64,000 nucleotides of DNA from Sphingobacterium spiritivorum (GTDB lineage: Bacteria > Bacteroidota > Bacteroidia > Sphingobacteriales > Sphingobacteriaceae), in contig NZ_CP068083.1 of assembly GCF_016725325.1 (NCBI RefSeq), positions 4,030,001 through 4,094,000 on the forward strand, given 5' to 3'. The notes below the pieces were generated by a model. The model searched no databases and had not been told where the DNA came from. It saw nothing but the letters and a program-made list of their open reading frames with translations. The position numbers and the translations under genes are program-made. Positions 53,437-63,617 of the stretch are shown here, in pieces (the first letter of the stretch is position 1; every line of letters begins with the position of its first letter).

Positions 53437-56220
53437 ATGGAGTACAATCATAAAGCATTAGAGAAGAAGTGGCAAAGATTTTGGGCTGATCATCACACCT
53501 TCAGATCGGCAGATTCTCAGGACAAACCCAAGTATTATGTACTGGATATGTTTCCTTATCCGTCAGGTGCGGGACTGCACGTAGGACATCCGCTTGGATA
53601 TATAGCTTCCGATATTTTTTCAAGATATAAGCGTTCAAAAGGGTTTAATGTTTTGCATCCTATGGGGTACGATTCCTTTGGACTTCCGGCAGAACAGTAT
53701 GCTATCCAGACAGGACAACATCCGGCGATCACCACAGAAGCGAATATCAACCGATACCGGGAGCAAATGGATAATATTGGGTTCTCTTATGACTGGAGTC
53801 GTGAGATCCGTACTTCAGAACCGGATTATTACAAATGGACGCAATGGATCTTTATGCAATTGTTTAACTCCTGGTATAACAATGATTTGGATAAAGCTGT
53901 GTCTATAGATACATTAGTTCAGCATTTCGAAAATGTCGGTTCAAAAGGCATCAATTCGGTGTGTGATGAAGATATCCTTGAATTTACAGCAGATGAATGG
54001 AAAGGATTTGACGAAGAGAAGCAACAGCGTGAATTATTAAAATACCGTATCGCTTATCTGCGCGAAAGCACAGTTAACTGGTGTGCTGCTCTGGGAACGG
54101 TATTGGCCAATGATGAGGTGATCAATGGGGTTTCTGAGCGTGGAGGCTATCCTGTAGAACAAAAGAAAATGATGCAATGGTCTATGCGTATCACAGCATA
54201 TGCTGACCGCCTGCTTCGCGGACTGGACACCATAGACTGGCCGGAGCCTTTGGTAGAAATGCAGCGTAACTGGATTGGTAAGTCAGTAGGTGCTTCTGTC
54301 AGATTTCCGTTGCCACAGTTAGATAACTATATTGAAGTCTTTACAACACGTGTGGACACTATTTTTGGTGTTTCTTTCGTAGTGTTGGCTCCTGAACATG
54401 AATTAGTAACAGCTTTAACAACTCCGGATCAGGAATCCGAGGTAAAAGCATATATAGATAAGACGAATAAAAAGTCTGAACTGGATCGTATGGCGGATAC
54501 AAAGACCGTATCCGGAGCATTTACCGGTTCCTATGCCAAACATCCGATTACAGGACAAGATGTACAGATCTGGATTGCTGATTATGTACTGGCCAGCTAT
54601 GGCACCGGAGCTGTAATGGCTGTACCATCCGGAGATCAGCGGGATTATGTGTTCGCTAAACATTTTAATCTTCCGATTATTCCGATATCAGATACACAGC
54701 AGATAGAAGAAGAAGCGGATCCGAATAAAAATGGACGCTATATCAATTCCGGCTTTATTAATGGCCTGAATTATCAGGAAGCTGTTCCGGCATTGATCTC
54801 CAAACTGGAAGAACTTAAACTTGGAAAAGCCAAGATTAATTTCCGTATGCGGGACGCTATATTCGGTCGTCAGCGTTATTGGGGTGAGCCGGTTCCGGTA
54901 TATTTCAAAAACGGACTTCCGTATCTCATTAAAGAAGAAGAACTGCCTTTGCTTCTTCCTGAAGTAGATAAATATCTGCCAACTGAAACCGGTGAACCTC
55001 CTTTAGGAAGAGCCGAAGATTGGAAATATGAAGATCAGTATGAGTATGAGTTAAGTACAATGCCGGGTTGGGCAGGTTCCAGCTGGTATTGGTTCCGTTA
55101 TATGGACCCGCAAAATGCAGATGCCTTTGCTTCCGAAGAGGCGGTGGCTTACTGGAAAGCTGTAGATTTATATATAGGTGGATCAGAGCATGCTACGGGT
55201 CATTTGCTGTACTCACGCTTCTGGAATAAATTCTTAAAAGACATAGGTTGTCACAATGAGGAAGAACCCTTCAAGAAGCTGATCAATCAAGGGATGATTC
55301 AGGGGAGATCCAATTTTGTATATCGTATTCTGGATGAAGAAGGAAGAGGTACGAATCAGTTTGTATCCTACGGTTTAAAAGAGCAGTATAAAACAATCGC
55401 ATTGCATGTGGATGTAAATATTGTCGTAAATGATATGCTGAATCTGGAAAAATTCAGACAGTTCAGACCTGATTTTGCTGATGCCGAATTCATTCTTGAA
55501 AACGGAAAGTATCACTGTGGTGCAGAAGTAGAGAAAATGTCTAAATCTAAATTCAACGTAGTGAATCCGGATGACATTATCGATACCTATGGCGCAGATA
55601 CACTTCGCTTGTACGAAATGTTCCTTGGGCCACTTGAACAAGCTAAGCCATGGAATACAAATGGTATTGAAGGCGTATATAAATTCCTGAAAAAAGTATG
55701 GCGTCTGTTTCACAATGCAGAAGGAAACTTCCAAGTATCGGATGAAACACCTGTAAAAGCAGAATATAAAGCATTACATAAAATCATCCGGAAAGTAGAA
55801 GATGATATCGAACGTTTTTCGTTTAATACATCGGTATCTGCATTTATGATCTGTGTGAATGAGCTTACAGAACTAAGATGTAATAAACGTGCTATTCTGG
55901 AACAGTTAATTATCGTATTACAGCCATATGCACCACACATAGCAGAGGAATTATGGTCATTGTCTGGCCATGAAGCCGGCAGTATATCTTATGCTCCGTA
56001 CCCTGTGTTCAATCCGGAATATCTTGTAGAATCCGAATTTGCGTATCCGGTATCTGTAAACGGGAAGATGAAGCTTAATCTTCCTCTTGCATTGGATCTG
56101 GAAGCCAAAGCAGTAGAAGAGATTGTATTGAACAATGCTGATGTACAAAAATATCTGGATGGAAAGCCTGTAAAGAAGATCATCTTTGTAAAAGGGAAGA
56201 TCATTAATATTGTCGTTTAA
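53437..56220 (+). CDS. leuS: Leucyl-tRNA synthetase
   Basis: Class I motifs HVGHPLGY (HIGH-type) near residue 48 and KMSKSKFN near residue 700 are present. The CP1 editing domain lies between about 230 and 430 (DTIFGVSFVVLAPEHEL, TGAVMAVPSGDQRDY). The 927-residue length and the C-terminal anticodon and tRNA-binding domain fit bacterial LeuS. It charges tRNA-Leu with leucine and hydrolyses mischarged products. Single gene with its own terminator. Confidence 0.97.
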   Translation: MEYNHKALEKKWQRFWADHHTFRSADSQDKPKYYVLDMFPYPSGAGLHVGHPLGYIASDIFSRYKRSKGFNVLHPMGYDSFGLPAEQYAIQTGQHPAITTEANINRYREQMDNIGFSYDWSREIRTSEPDYYKWTQWIFMQLFNSWYNNDLDKAVSIDTLVQHFENVGSKGINSVCDEDILEFTADEWKGFDEEKQQRELLKYRIAYLRESTVNWCAALGTVLANDEVINGVSERGGYPVEQKKMMQWSMRITAYADRLLRGLDTIDWPEPLVEMQRNWIGKSVGASVRFPLPQLDNYIEVFTTRVDTIFGVSFVVLAPEHELVTALTTPDQESEVKAYIDKTNKKSELDRMADTKTVSGAFTGSYAKHPITGQDVQIWIADYVLASYGTGAVMAVPSGDQRDYVFAKHFNLPIIPISDTQQIEEEADPNKNGRYINSGFINGLNYQEAVPALISKLEELKLGKAKINFRMRDAIFGRQRYWGEPVPVYFKNGLPYLIKEEELPLLLPEVDKYLPTETGEPPLGRAEDWKYEDQYEYELSTMPGWAGSSWYWFRYMDPQNADAFASEEAVAYWKAVDLYIGGSEHATGHLLYSRFWNKFLKDIGCHNEEEPFKKLINQGMIQGRSNFVYRILDEEGRGTNQFVSYGLKEQYKTIALHVDVNIVVNDMLNLEKFRQFRPDFADAEFILENGKYHCGAEVEKMSKSKFNVVNPDDIIDTYGADTLRLYEMFLGPLEQAKPWNTNGIEGVYKFLKKVWRLFHNAEGNFQVSDETPVKAEYKALHKIIRKVEDDIERFSFNTSVSAFMICVNELTELRCNKRAILEQLIIVLQPYAPHIAEELWSLSGHEAGSISYAPYPVFNPEYLVESEFAYPVSVNGKMKLNLPLALDLEAKAVEEIVLNNADVQKYLDGKPVKKIIFVKGKIINIVV

Positions 56221-56281
56221 TAAATCTCATCTGTGAACTGTCGTACAGCTTTGTATAACAGCTAATCAGATCTATATTATC

Positions 56282-56315
56282 GTCCGCTACTCAAAAAGGT
56301 AGCGGACTTTTTTTT
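56282..56315 (+). terminator. Terminator of leuS
   Basis: GTCCGCTAC (56282-56290) and GTAGCGGAC (56299-56307) pair perfectly, followed by eight T residues. Confidence 0.9.
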
Positions 56316-57067
56316 GTACTCAAAAAGTTGTGTTAAACATGTCTTTGTACAGGCAGAATTACACTGACCTTAACAGTACTAAAAATGTGTATAAGTTTAT
56401 TCTCTAGACCCCACCTGCTATCTGTCGCTGTCTCCTTTAAGTTTTCAAAAACAAGTGTTCTTCCGGAGATAAAATACAACTAAAACGGATAAGCTAAGTA
56501 GAATTAAAAGTTACAATGTGTTACTGTTACACTATTGATATTTTTAGATATTTATCTCTTTTATTTCGTTTACAGATATATTCGCCGGACTTGTTTCACA
56601 GGGTTCAAAGATTGAAATTCTGACCCTAAATTAATTGGTTAAACATCGTTTTTGATAATATTTAACTAATTTTTATGACTTTTTATCAACTAAATTTTTG
56701 TGATAGTATATGTTTCTTATTCTCGGGGTATTTGTGTTTTTTTTATTTTAGTTTAATAAAGCATTAATTTTAGAGATACATATTGTTGTTACAATTTATG
56801 TATTTTTAACTCGTTGATTGTCAGTGTTTTGTTACAAAGACTAGTTGTACTTTGTACACTTTGCTTGGATATGTCAAATCACTTTTTGTAAATTAGACTT
56901 AACCAAAATATAAACCTGTTATCCCTTTTTTATTTCGTAACAGGCCAATTGTAAATTTAGTAAACTAAAATCTACTGCCTATGATTAGATAAAGTATAAC
57001 CTATTGTACTCTAATTGAGTATGTCGCCTAACATAAACAATCAATATAAACAATCTTATCACTTATT
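56316..57067. other. Long AT-rich 5' region of the second SusCD operon
   Basis: About 750 bases without a gene. The strongest signal is the inverted repeat TACAAAG (56833-56839) / CTTTGTA (56850-56856). Several TTTG elements occur near 56845-56865, but none shows an unambiguous TAnnTTTG box with a -33 TTG. Confidence 0.5.
56833..56856. promoter_or_regulatory. Inverted repeat upstream of SusC, possible operator
   Basis: Arms TACAAAG and CTTTGTA with a 10-base spacer lie about 210 bases before the SusC ATG, near TTTG-rich promoter-like sequence. Confidence 0.3.
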
Positions 57068-60000
57068 ATGAAACAACTTAAACAGTTTGATGGAAGAATT
57101 AAGCCGTCCTTCCATTTTTCACTCAAGAAATCCTTCTGGATGGCTAGTGCCACAGTATTGCTTGTCAATACGGCATTTGCCCGAATTTCTAATACTGAAA
57201 ACACACATTATGAGAAAATTTTACTGAGCGAAAATCCTCAACAGGAATTCCTGATTAAAGGAAAGGTACAGGATGCTGCTACAAAATCAGCACTATCTGG
57301 TGTTACCCTGAAAATACTGGGGAAAGCTACAGCTACTTCAACTGATGAAAATGGTTCATTTGAACTGAAAGTAAGTGCCAACGACATTATCGAATTCTCT
57401 TATATAGGATATAAGAAGACCGAATATAAAGTCTCCGGGCCGGCCAGCAATCTGCTTATTGACCTGACTGATGAGACCGGATCACTGGAAGAAGTCGTTG
57501 TTACAGGTTATTCTACACAGCGTAAGAAGGATCTGACGGGTTCTGTTGCTGTCGTGGATGTCAATCAATTAAAGACACAACCCGTAGCAAGTGCCGTAGA
57601 AGCACTTCAGGGGCGGGCAACAGGGGTACAGATCGTGACAGACGGTGCTCCGGGATCTACTCCGCAGATCAAGATCCGTGGATTCAGTACGATTAATAAC
57701 AACGAGCCTCTCTATGTTATTGACGGTGTGCCTTTTGAAGGAAAATTGAGCTGGTTAAATCAAAATGATATCGAATCGATGCAGGTATTGAAAGATGCTT
57801 CCGCAGCTTCTATATACGGTGCCCGTGCTAATAACGGGGTTATTATTATCACAACAAAAAGTGGGAAATCCGGAAAAGCGCAAATCAATCTCGATGCTTA
57901 TTATGGTGTACAGGTGCCAAACAGCTCTAGATTTCCAAAAATGATTACTCCTCAGCAGGAACTGGATATTGAAAATCGCCTGACCGGAAATAGTAATACC
58001 TTACCTGATTATTTAGTAGCCGGCTCTAAAACCGGACATGATATTACACAGGCGGATATTGATATGGCCAAATACAATTATCGCGCTAAATCCAGAGCGG
58101 ACTTTTACCAGATTACCAAAGCCAACAAAGAAGGTACAAACTGGTTTAAAGAGCTTTCTCAAAATGCACCTACCCAATCGTATCAGTTGAGTGCGGCAGG
58201 AGGTACAGATGATGCTAAATATGCAATGTCTGCCGGCTATCTGGGACAAAAAGGTACAATTATACATACCGGATTTGATAAGTTTAATGTTCGTGCGAAT
58301 ACCAGTTTCTCTGCGTTGAACAAAAAGCTTCGTTTCGGAGAGAATTTACAATACAGTTTTACAGAAGGATATGGAATCGGGGTTAATACCAATACGGCCG
58401 GTGATTATATCGGTGAGGGGAGCGCGTTAGGATTTGCATACCGTATACATAATATTATTCCTGTCTATGATGAGGGCGGTAATTTTGCCGGATCACTGGG
58501 CGGAAAATATGGTAACGGTGAAAATCCTGTGGCTATAGCTTACCGAGCAAAGGATAACAAAAATAAGAATAACTTCTTCTTTGGAAATGCCTTTACGGAA
58601 TATGACATCATTGATGGCCTTACTTTACGTACAAACTTTGGTTTGAAATATGAAAATTATAATGGCGTATCTTACAGATATCCTAATCCGGAATTTACGG
58701 AAGGTAATTTCAGTAATTCTATAAGTGAGTATTTTGGATTTACAACAGAATGGACCTGGACCAATACCTTAAACTACAGAAAAACTTTCGGTGATCACAA
58801 TCTGAATATTCTTGCCGGTACGGAAGCTATTCAAAACAGATACAGACAGCTGGATGGAAGTGGTCGTGATCTGTTTACCATGAGCAGTCTGGATTATCTG
58901 TACTTAGGTGCTGCTTCCGGACAATCCAGTACAAGTGAAGGAACCGTAGGATCTATGTTCTCCCTTTTTGGTAAAGTAGATTACTCTTTCAAGGATCGTT
59001 ATATCCTGAGTGCGACTATCCGTCGTGACGGATCATCCAACTTTGGTTCAGCCAATAAGTATGGGGTATTTCCGGGAGTAAGTGGTGCATGGCGTGTATC
59101 TGAAGAAGAATTTCTGAAAGGTACTAGCTGGTTGTCCGATCTGAAATTGAGAGCTGGGTATGGTGTAACCGGTAATCAGCGTATCCCGTCTGATCAGTAT
59201 TTCAGAAGATTTGAATCCGCAGTCAACTCGTCTTCATATCCTATCAACGGAACCGTGCTGACAGGTATGTGGTTAAGTGACTACGATAATTCAAATGTAA
59301 AATGGGAGCAGGTTTCTGCATTAAACCTGGGTATTGACTTCTCTATTCTCAATGGAGATTTAGATGGGTCATTTGACTGGTACAATAAGAAAACAACAGA
59401 TATGCTTTATCGTTTGCCGTTACCTGCAATTGCAGTAGGTCGCGCTAATTCACCGTATGTCAATGTGGGGGAAATGCAGAATAAAGGTATAGAGTTCTCC
59501 TTAAATTACCACTATGGCAAACGTCAGCAGAGACCATTTACATTAGATCTGTCCGCAAATATTTCCCGTAATATTAATAAAGTCGTTTCATTGGCACCGT
59601 CTATTTCGCAGGATATTTACGGAAGTTTCAGAAGTATGGAAACTTCTCTCCTGAAAGCCGGAGAGCCATTGGGTTCATTCTTTGGTTATAAAGTGATCGG
59701 TATCTATCAAAGCGCCAGCGATGTAGCAAGTTCGCCATCATATGAACTGGCCAGAGCCGGTGGTCTGAAATATGAGGATATCAACGGAGATGGAAAGATC
59801 GATGCCAGCGACCGTACGGTTATCGGTAGTCCGCATCCGGATTTTGTATATTCCTTTAACATCAGTGGGGCATACAAGAATTTTGATTTCATGATGTACT
59901 TCTATGGTTCACAGGGAAATCAAAACTATGAAGCAACGCGTTACTTTACTGATTTTGGTGTATTCAAAGGACAGAAAAGTGTTCGTGTACTGGATGAGTG

Positions 60001-60346
60001 GAGTCCTACAAATACTTCAAGTATGATTCCTTCCCAAGGAGGAAGTGACGTTTCTTCACTGGAGTATGCATCATCGAGCTATTATATTCAGGATGCGAGT
60101 TTCTTAAAATTGAAAAATCTGCAAATCGGATATAGTCTTCCAACAGAAAAAATATTTAAATCAACTAGTGGGGTTCGCAAACTGAGAGTCTATTTCGGTG
60201 TGACCAATCTGTTTACTATTACCAAATATGAAGGATTAGATCCGGAAGTTTCGGCCACACCTTCAGATTATCCTGCATTTGGGGTGGACTTTGGAGTTTA
60301 TCCGCAATCCCGTCAGTATATGTTAGGACTCAGTTTAGGTTTTTAA
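57068..60346 (+). CDS. SusC-type TonB-dependent receptor without STN domain
   Basis: A signal-type N-terminus (MASATVLLVNTAFARIS) is followed by a carboxypeptidase-regulatory-like domain (KGKVQDAATKSALSGVTLKI), plug (KIRGFSTINNNEPLYVIDGV, IYGARANNGVIIITTKSGKS) and barrel ending in SRQYMLGLSLGF. The STN domain seen in the other SusC of this window is missing, which fits the absence of a sigma/FecR pair. It likely imports a large nutrient with the following SusD; no enzyme genes hint at the substrate. Confidence 0.95.
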   Translation: MKQLKQFDGRIKPSFHFSLKKSFWMASATVLLVNTAFARISNTENTHYEKILLSENPQQEFLIKGKVQDAATKSALSGVTLKILGKATATSTDENGSFELKVSANDIIEFSYIGYKKTEYKVSGPASNLLIDLTDETGSLEEVVVTGYSTQRKKDLTGSVAVVDVNQLKTQPVASAVEALQGRATGVQIVTDGAPGSTPQIKIRGFSTINNNEPLYVIDGVPFEGKLSWLNQNDIESMQVLKDASAASIYGARANNGVIIITTKSGKSGKAQINLDAYYGVQVPNSSRFPKMITPQQELDIENRLTGNSNTLPDYLVAGSKTGHDITQADIDMAKYNYRAKSRADFYQITKANKEGTNWFKELSQNAPTQSYQLSAAGGTDDAKYAMSAGYLGQKGTIIHTGFDKFNVRANTSFSALNKKLRFGENLQYSFTEGYGIGVNTNTAGDYIGEGSALGFAYRIHNIIPVYDEGGNFAGSLGGKYGNGENPVAIAYRAKDNKNKNNFFFGNAFTEYDIIDGLTLRTNFGLKYENYNGVSYRYPNPEFTEGNFSNSISEYFGFTTEWTWTNTLNYRKTFGDHNLNILAGTEAIQNRYRQLDGSGRDLFTMSSLDYLYLGAASGQSSTSEGTVGSMFSLFGKVDYSFKDRYILSATIRRDGSSNFGSANKYGVFPGVSGAWRVSEEEFLKGTSWLSDLKLRAGYGVTGNQRIPSDQYFRRFESAVNSSSYPINGTVLTGMWLSDYDNSNVKWEQVSALNLGIDFSILNGDLDGSFDWYNKKTTDMLYRLPLPAIAVGRANSPYVNVGEMQNKGIEFSLNYHYGKRQQRPFTLDLSANISRNINKVVSLAPSISQDIYGSFRSMETSLLKAGEPLGSFFGYKVIGIYQSASDVASSPSYELARAGGLKYEDINGDGKIDASDRTVIGSPHPDFVYSFNISGAYKNFDFMMYFYGSQGNQNYEATRYFTDFGVFKGQKSVRVLDEWSPTNTSSMIPSQGGSDVSSLEYASSSYYIQDASFLKLKNLQIGYSLPTEKIFKSTSGVRKLRVYFGVTNLFTITKYEGLDPEVSATPSDYPAFGVDFGVYPQSRQYMLGLSLGF

Positions 60347-60370
60347 GATGGAATAGTTGAATAATTAAAA

Positions 60371-62083
60371 ATGAAGAAGATGAAAAAGAGAAATATAATA
60401 ACTACAATATTGGGCGCATCTATTCTGATGATGTCGTCTTGCGGTAAAGATTTTTTAGAAAAAGCACCACAGGGTAAGTTGACAGATGAAGAAGTCGCTA
60501 ATAAAGATGGGGTAGAGCAGGTATTGCTGGGAACTTATGGTATTCTGAATGGTAATGTGAGTGGCACCTGGGGTAATTACTCTTCTGCGCCAAGTCAATG
60601 GCTGTTTGGCGAAGTCGCCTCAGATAATGCGCATAAAGGATCTACATCTACAGATCAGCCTAATATGAATCTGATCGAATCTTATATCTCCAACAGTGCC
60701 AATGATAATCTCAGTCAGATGTGGCAGGTGTATTACGAAGGTGTTCTTCGCGCAAATAATACCCTTAAATTACTGAGACTGGATCAGGAGGGCGCAAAAA
60801 CAATCGGTGCAGACCGTGCGAAGACCATTGAAGGCGAAGCTCGTATGTTACGTGCGCACTATTACTTCTTTCTGTGGAGAGTATTTAAGAATATTCCTTA
60901 TGTAAGCGAAGCAACGACTACAGACGAAGCAAAGACCGTCCCGAATAATACAGATGTGCTTCCTATGATTATTGATGATCTTAAATTTGCTGTAGATAAT
61001 CTGCCGCTGACCAAGATCAATGGAGAGACAGGACGGATGGATCAGAATATTGCTAAAGCCTATTTGGGAAAAGTATACCTGTATCAGAAAAAGTATGGCG
61101 AAGCTTTAGTTTTGTTTAAAGATGTGATCGGAAGCAAAGACATCACCGTCATGCCATTTCAAAATAACTTTGATGTAACTACAGAAGATGGTCCGGAAAC
61201 CTTGCTGGTATCCAAACATGCCATTAATCCGGACGGCAGTGGCGATAATGCTAATGTCGGAGATATGCTTAGCGGTCTGAACGGAAATAATCCGGTAGGA
61301 TGCTGTGGATTTTATCAACCTACGATTGACCTGGTAAATGCTTATAAAGTCGATACGGATGGATTGCCATTGCTGGATAATTCTTATCGTACTATTCCTT
61401 ATGTCTCTGATCTTAATAACGAAGCAGGCTATACGCTGAATGTAGCCTTGAGATTCGATCCGCGACTGGACTATACCGTAGGACGCCGGGGTGTTCAATA
61501 TCTGGATTATGGTGTTATGCCGGGTGCTGCCTGGGTACGCGATCAGCCCTATGCCGGACCTTTTGTAGGAATTAAAACAATGATTCCGCAAAGTCAGTTT
61601 GGGAAATTTGCTGCAGCAGATCGCTATCTGACCGCACTGGATGTCAATATTATTCGTCTGGCGGATGTTATTCTGATGGCTGCCGAATGTCAGGTAGAAT
61701 TGAATGATCTGGATGCTGCAGTGAAACTCGTGAATTCCATCCGTATCAGAGCCTCCAAATTGCCTCCGAAATTGACCGCAGACGGTGTGCCGGCAGCAGT
61801 ATATGAAGTAAAACCTTATCCATCTTTTCCAGATCAGGAATATGCACGTAAAGCTGTCCGTTTCGAAAGACGTCTGGAACTTGCAATGGAGGGGCATCGG
61901 TTTTATGACCTGGTCAGATGGGGACAGGCTAAACAGGTTATAGAAAGTTACTCTGCATTTGAAGGTGGATTCCTGTCTGCGTTTAAAGGTTTGATTTTCA
62001 ATAGCAGAAATGAGTACTTCCCGATTCCTCAGGATGAAATCGATAAGAGTAACGGTACATTGAAGCAAAATGAAGGATATTAA
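60371..62083 (+). CDS. SusD/RagB-family nutrient-binding lipoprotein
   Basis: Lipoprotein signal (TTILGASILMMSSC). The SusD pattern is EEVANKDGVEQVLLGTYGIL, MWQVYYEGVLRANNTLKLLR, EARMLRAHYYFFLWRVFKNI, and the C-terminal RLADVILMAAECQVELNDLD and RRLELAMEGHRFYDLVRWGQ. It forms the lid of the preceding SusC. At 570 residues it is longer than the other SusD here. Last gene before a terminator. Confidence 0.95.
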   Translation: MKKMKKRNIITTILGASILMMSSCGKDFLEKAPQGKLTDEEVANKDGVEQVLLGTYGILNGNVSGTWGNYSSAPSQWLFGEVASDNAHKGSTSTDQPNMNLIESYISNSANDNLSQMWQVYYEGVLRANNTLKLLRLDQEGAKTIGADRAKTIEGEARMLRAHYYFFLWRVFKNIPYVSEATTTDEAKTVPNNTDVLPMIIDDLKFAVDNLPLTKINGETGRMDQNIAKAYLGKVYLYQKKYGEALVLFKDVIGSKDITVMPFQNNFDVTTEDGPETLLVSKHAINPDGSGDNANVGDMLSGLNGNNPVGCCGFYQPTIDLVNAYKVDTDGLPLLDNSYRTIPYVSDLNNEAGYTLNVALRFDPRLDYTVGRRGVQYLDYGVMPGAAWVRDQPYAGPFVGIKTMIPQSQFGKFAAADRYLTALDVNIIRLADVILMAAECQVELNDLDAAVKLVNSIRIRASKLPPKLTADGVPAAVYEVKPYPSFPDQEYARKAVRFERRLELAMEGHRFYDLVRWGQAKQVIESYSAFEGGFLSAFKGLIFNSRNEYFPIPQDEIDKSNGTLKQNEGY

Positions 62084-62106
62084 TCTGTAACGAAATCTGT
62101 TGAGAG

Positions 62107-62136
62107 ACGGGCTGCTCAAACAGCAGCTCGTTTTTC
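62107..62136 (+). terminator. Terminator of the second SusCD operon
   Basis: ACGGGCTGCT (62107-62116) pairs with AGCAGCTCGT (62122-62131) with one G-T wobble, followed by TTTTTC. Confidence 0.8.
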
Positions 62137-62244
62137 TTAAATTGTTCCCTTCTATCAGCAATCAGATGGATTGTAAGCGCTTCTTTACAGTTAGTGTACT
62201 CTGTACATGAAGGTTTTTATGATCTTTTTTGTATGTTTATCGCA

Positions 62245-63558
62245 ATGAAATTATATCTCTTTAGCTTCTTTGTTTCAGTACTGGTCTATATAATGCCTGC
62301 TAAAGGGCAGATATCCAGTGATCTTCAACAGAAGTTTAATCAGGCAGAAGGGCTTAAAAAACACTTTTACGGTTTTTCACTTTATGATGCAGACAGTTCA
62401 AGATTTTTATTCGGAATTAATGAGGAAAAACATTTTATGCCTGCTTCCAATACGAAGATATTTACACTTTTGGCAGCAATCCATACATTACCGGATTCCA
62501 TTCCGGGACTTCAATATATAGAGAAAGGGGATTCACTGATCTTTTGGGGTACGGGCGATCCTACTTTTTTGCATAACAGATTGGATAGTCACAAGGTGTA
62601 TAATTTTTTAAAAAACAGTGGTAAGCATCTTTATTATGTGCCCACAGCATCTAAAGAACCCTTCTATAGAAACGGCTGGTCAGTAGAAGACTATGATGAA
62701 TATTATCAGCCAGAGATCAGCACATTTCCTGTTTACGGCAATGTCGTCACCTTCAGAGCCAGAGAAAGAGGGTCGTTGAGAGCTACACCGGATTATTTTC
62801 AGAAAGATGTGCAGGTAAAAGATGATGAACGGAGCAGAGGTAAATTTAAACTAACCCGTGCCTTTGATAAAAATATCTTTTATATGTCCGATATCGACGT
62901 GAAAAGAGGGTATGTTAATGAAAAGCCTTTTAAATATTCGGATAGTCTGTTTTTGAAATTGCTGGTGGACACCCTAAAGAAGGAAGTAAAAATGATTGCT
63001 TATGAAAAGCCCTCAGACGTAAAGACAGTATATTCCAACAGTAGAAATAAGATGTTGCGTGAAATGATGTTGCCTAGTGATAATTTCATGGCAGAACAGT
63101 TTCAGATGATGAGCTCGCTTGTCAGATACGGCGAATTTGATACTAACAGATTGCGGGAGTGGATGCAGCAGGAATACTATAAATACTTTACGGATAAAGT
63201 AGATCTGAAGGATGGAAGTGGTCTCTCTGTGTATAATCTGGTCACCCCGAGAAGTATAGCGGAGTTACTGGTTGTATTGCAAAAAGATATTCCGGATCCG
63301 GCGGTATTGCACAAACTCTTTCCGACAGGTGGGGTAGATGGTACGATCCGATCAGCTTATAAACTGGATAGAGGAGAACCTTTTGTGTGGGCAAAGACAG
63401 GCACGCTTAATTCGGTGCATTGTCAGAGTGGATATCTGATCACACGGTCAGGACGTAAACTTATATTTTCATTCCTGAATAATAATTTTGTGACTTCTGC
63501 GAGTACAGTACGTAGAGAGATGGTCAATATTGTGACGTACATACGTCAGAATTATTAA
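62245..63558 (+). CDS. dacB: D-alanyl-D-alanine carboxypeptidase/endopeptidase (PBP4-type, S13)
   Basis: The ATG at 62245 starts a signal peptide (KLYLFSFFVSVLVYIMPAKG); the frame opens upstream with a GTG. All three active-site motifs are visible: SxxK as ASNTK near residue 68, SxN as PSDNFMAEQ near residue 275, and KTG as KTGTLN near residue 395. S13 enzymes trim or cleave peptidoglycan cross-links in the periplasm. Compact form of 437 residues. Confidence 0.88.
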   Translation: MKLYLFSFFVSVLVYIMPAKGQISSDLQQKFNQAEGLKKHFYGFSLYDADSSRFLFGINEEKHFMPASNTKIFTLLAAIHTLPDSIPGLQYIEKGDSLIFWGTGDPTFLHNRLDSHKVYNFLKNSGKHLYYVPTASKEPFYRNGWSVEDYDEYYQPEISTFPVYGNVVTFRARERGSLRATPDYFQKDVQVKDDERSRGKFKLTRAFDKNIFYMSDIDVKRGYVNEKPFKYSDSLFLKLLVDTLKKEVKMIAYEKPSDVKTVYSNSRNKMLREMMLPSDNFMAEQFQMMSSLVRYGEFDTNRLREWMQQEYYKYFTDKVDLKDGSGLSVYNLVTPRSIAELLVVLQKDIPDPAVLHKLFPTGGVDGTIRSAYKLDRGEPFVWAKTGTLNSVHCQSGYLITRSGRKLIFSFLNNNFVTSASTVRREMVNIVTYIRQNY

Positions 63559-63592
63559 CATGGAGACACTAATATTTTTTAAATAAACGTTG

Positions 63593-63600
63593 TATATTCG
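63593..63600 (+). promoter_or_regulatory. Promoter-like box upstream of the UMF1-type gene
   Basis: TATATTCG differs from TAnnTTTG by one base, 17 bases before the ATG at 63618. Confidence 0.3.
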
Positions 63601-63617
63601 GAGTTTAAAGACCCTTT

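Noticed and set aside
61106..62161. Long minus-strand ORF opposite the second SusD gene
   Set aside because: It is antisense to a clear SusD gene with all family signatures, so it is a shadow frame.
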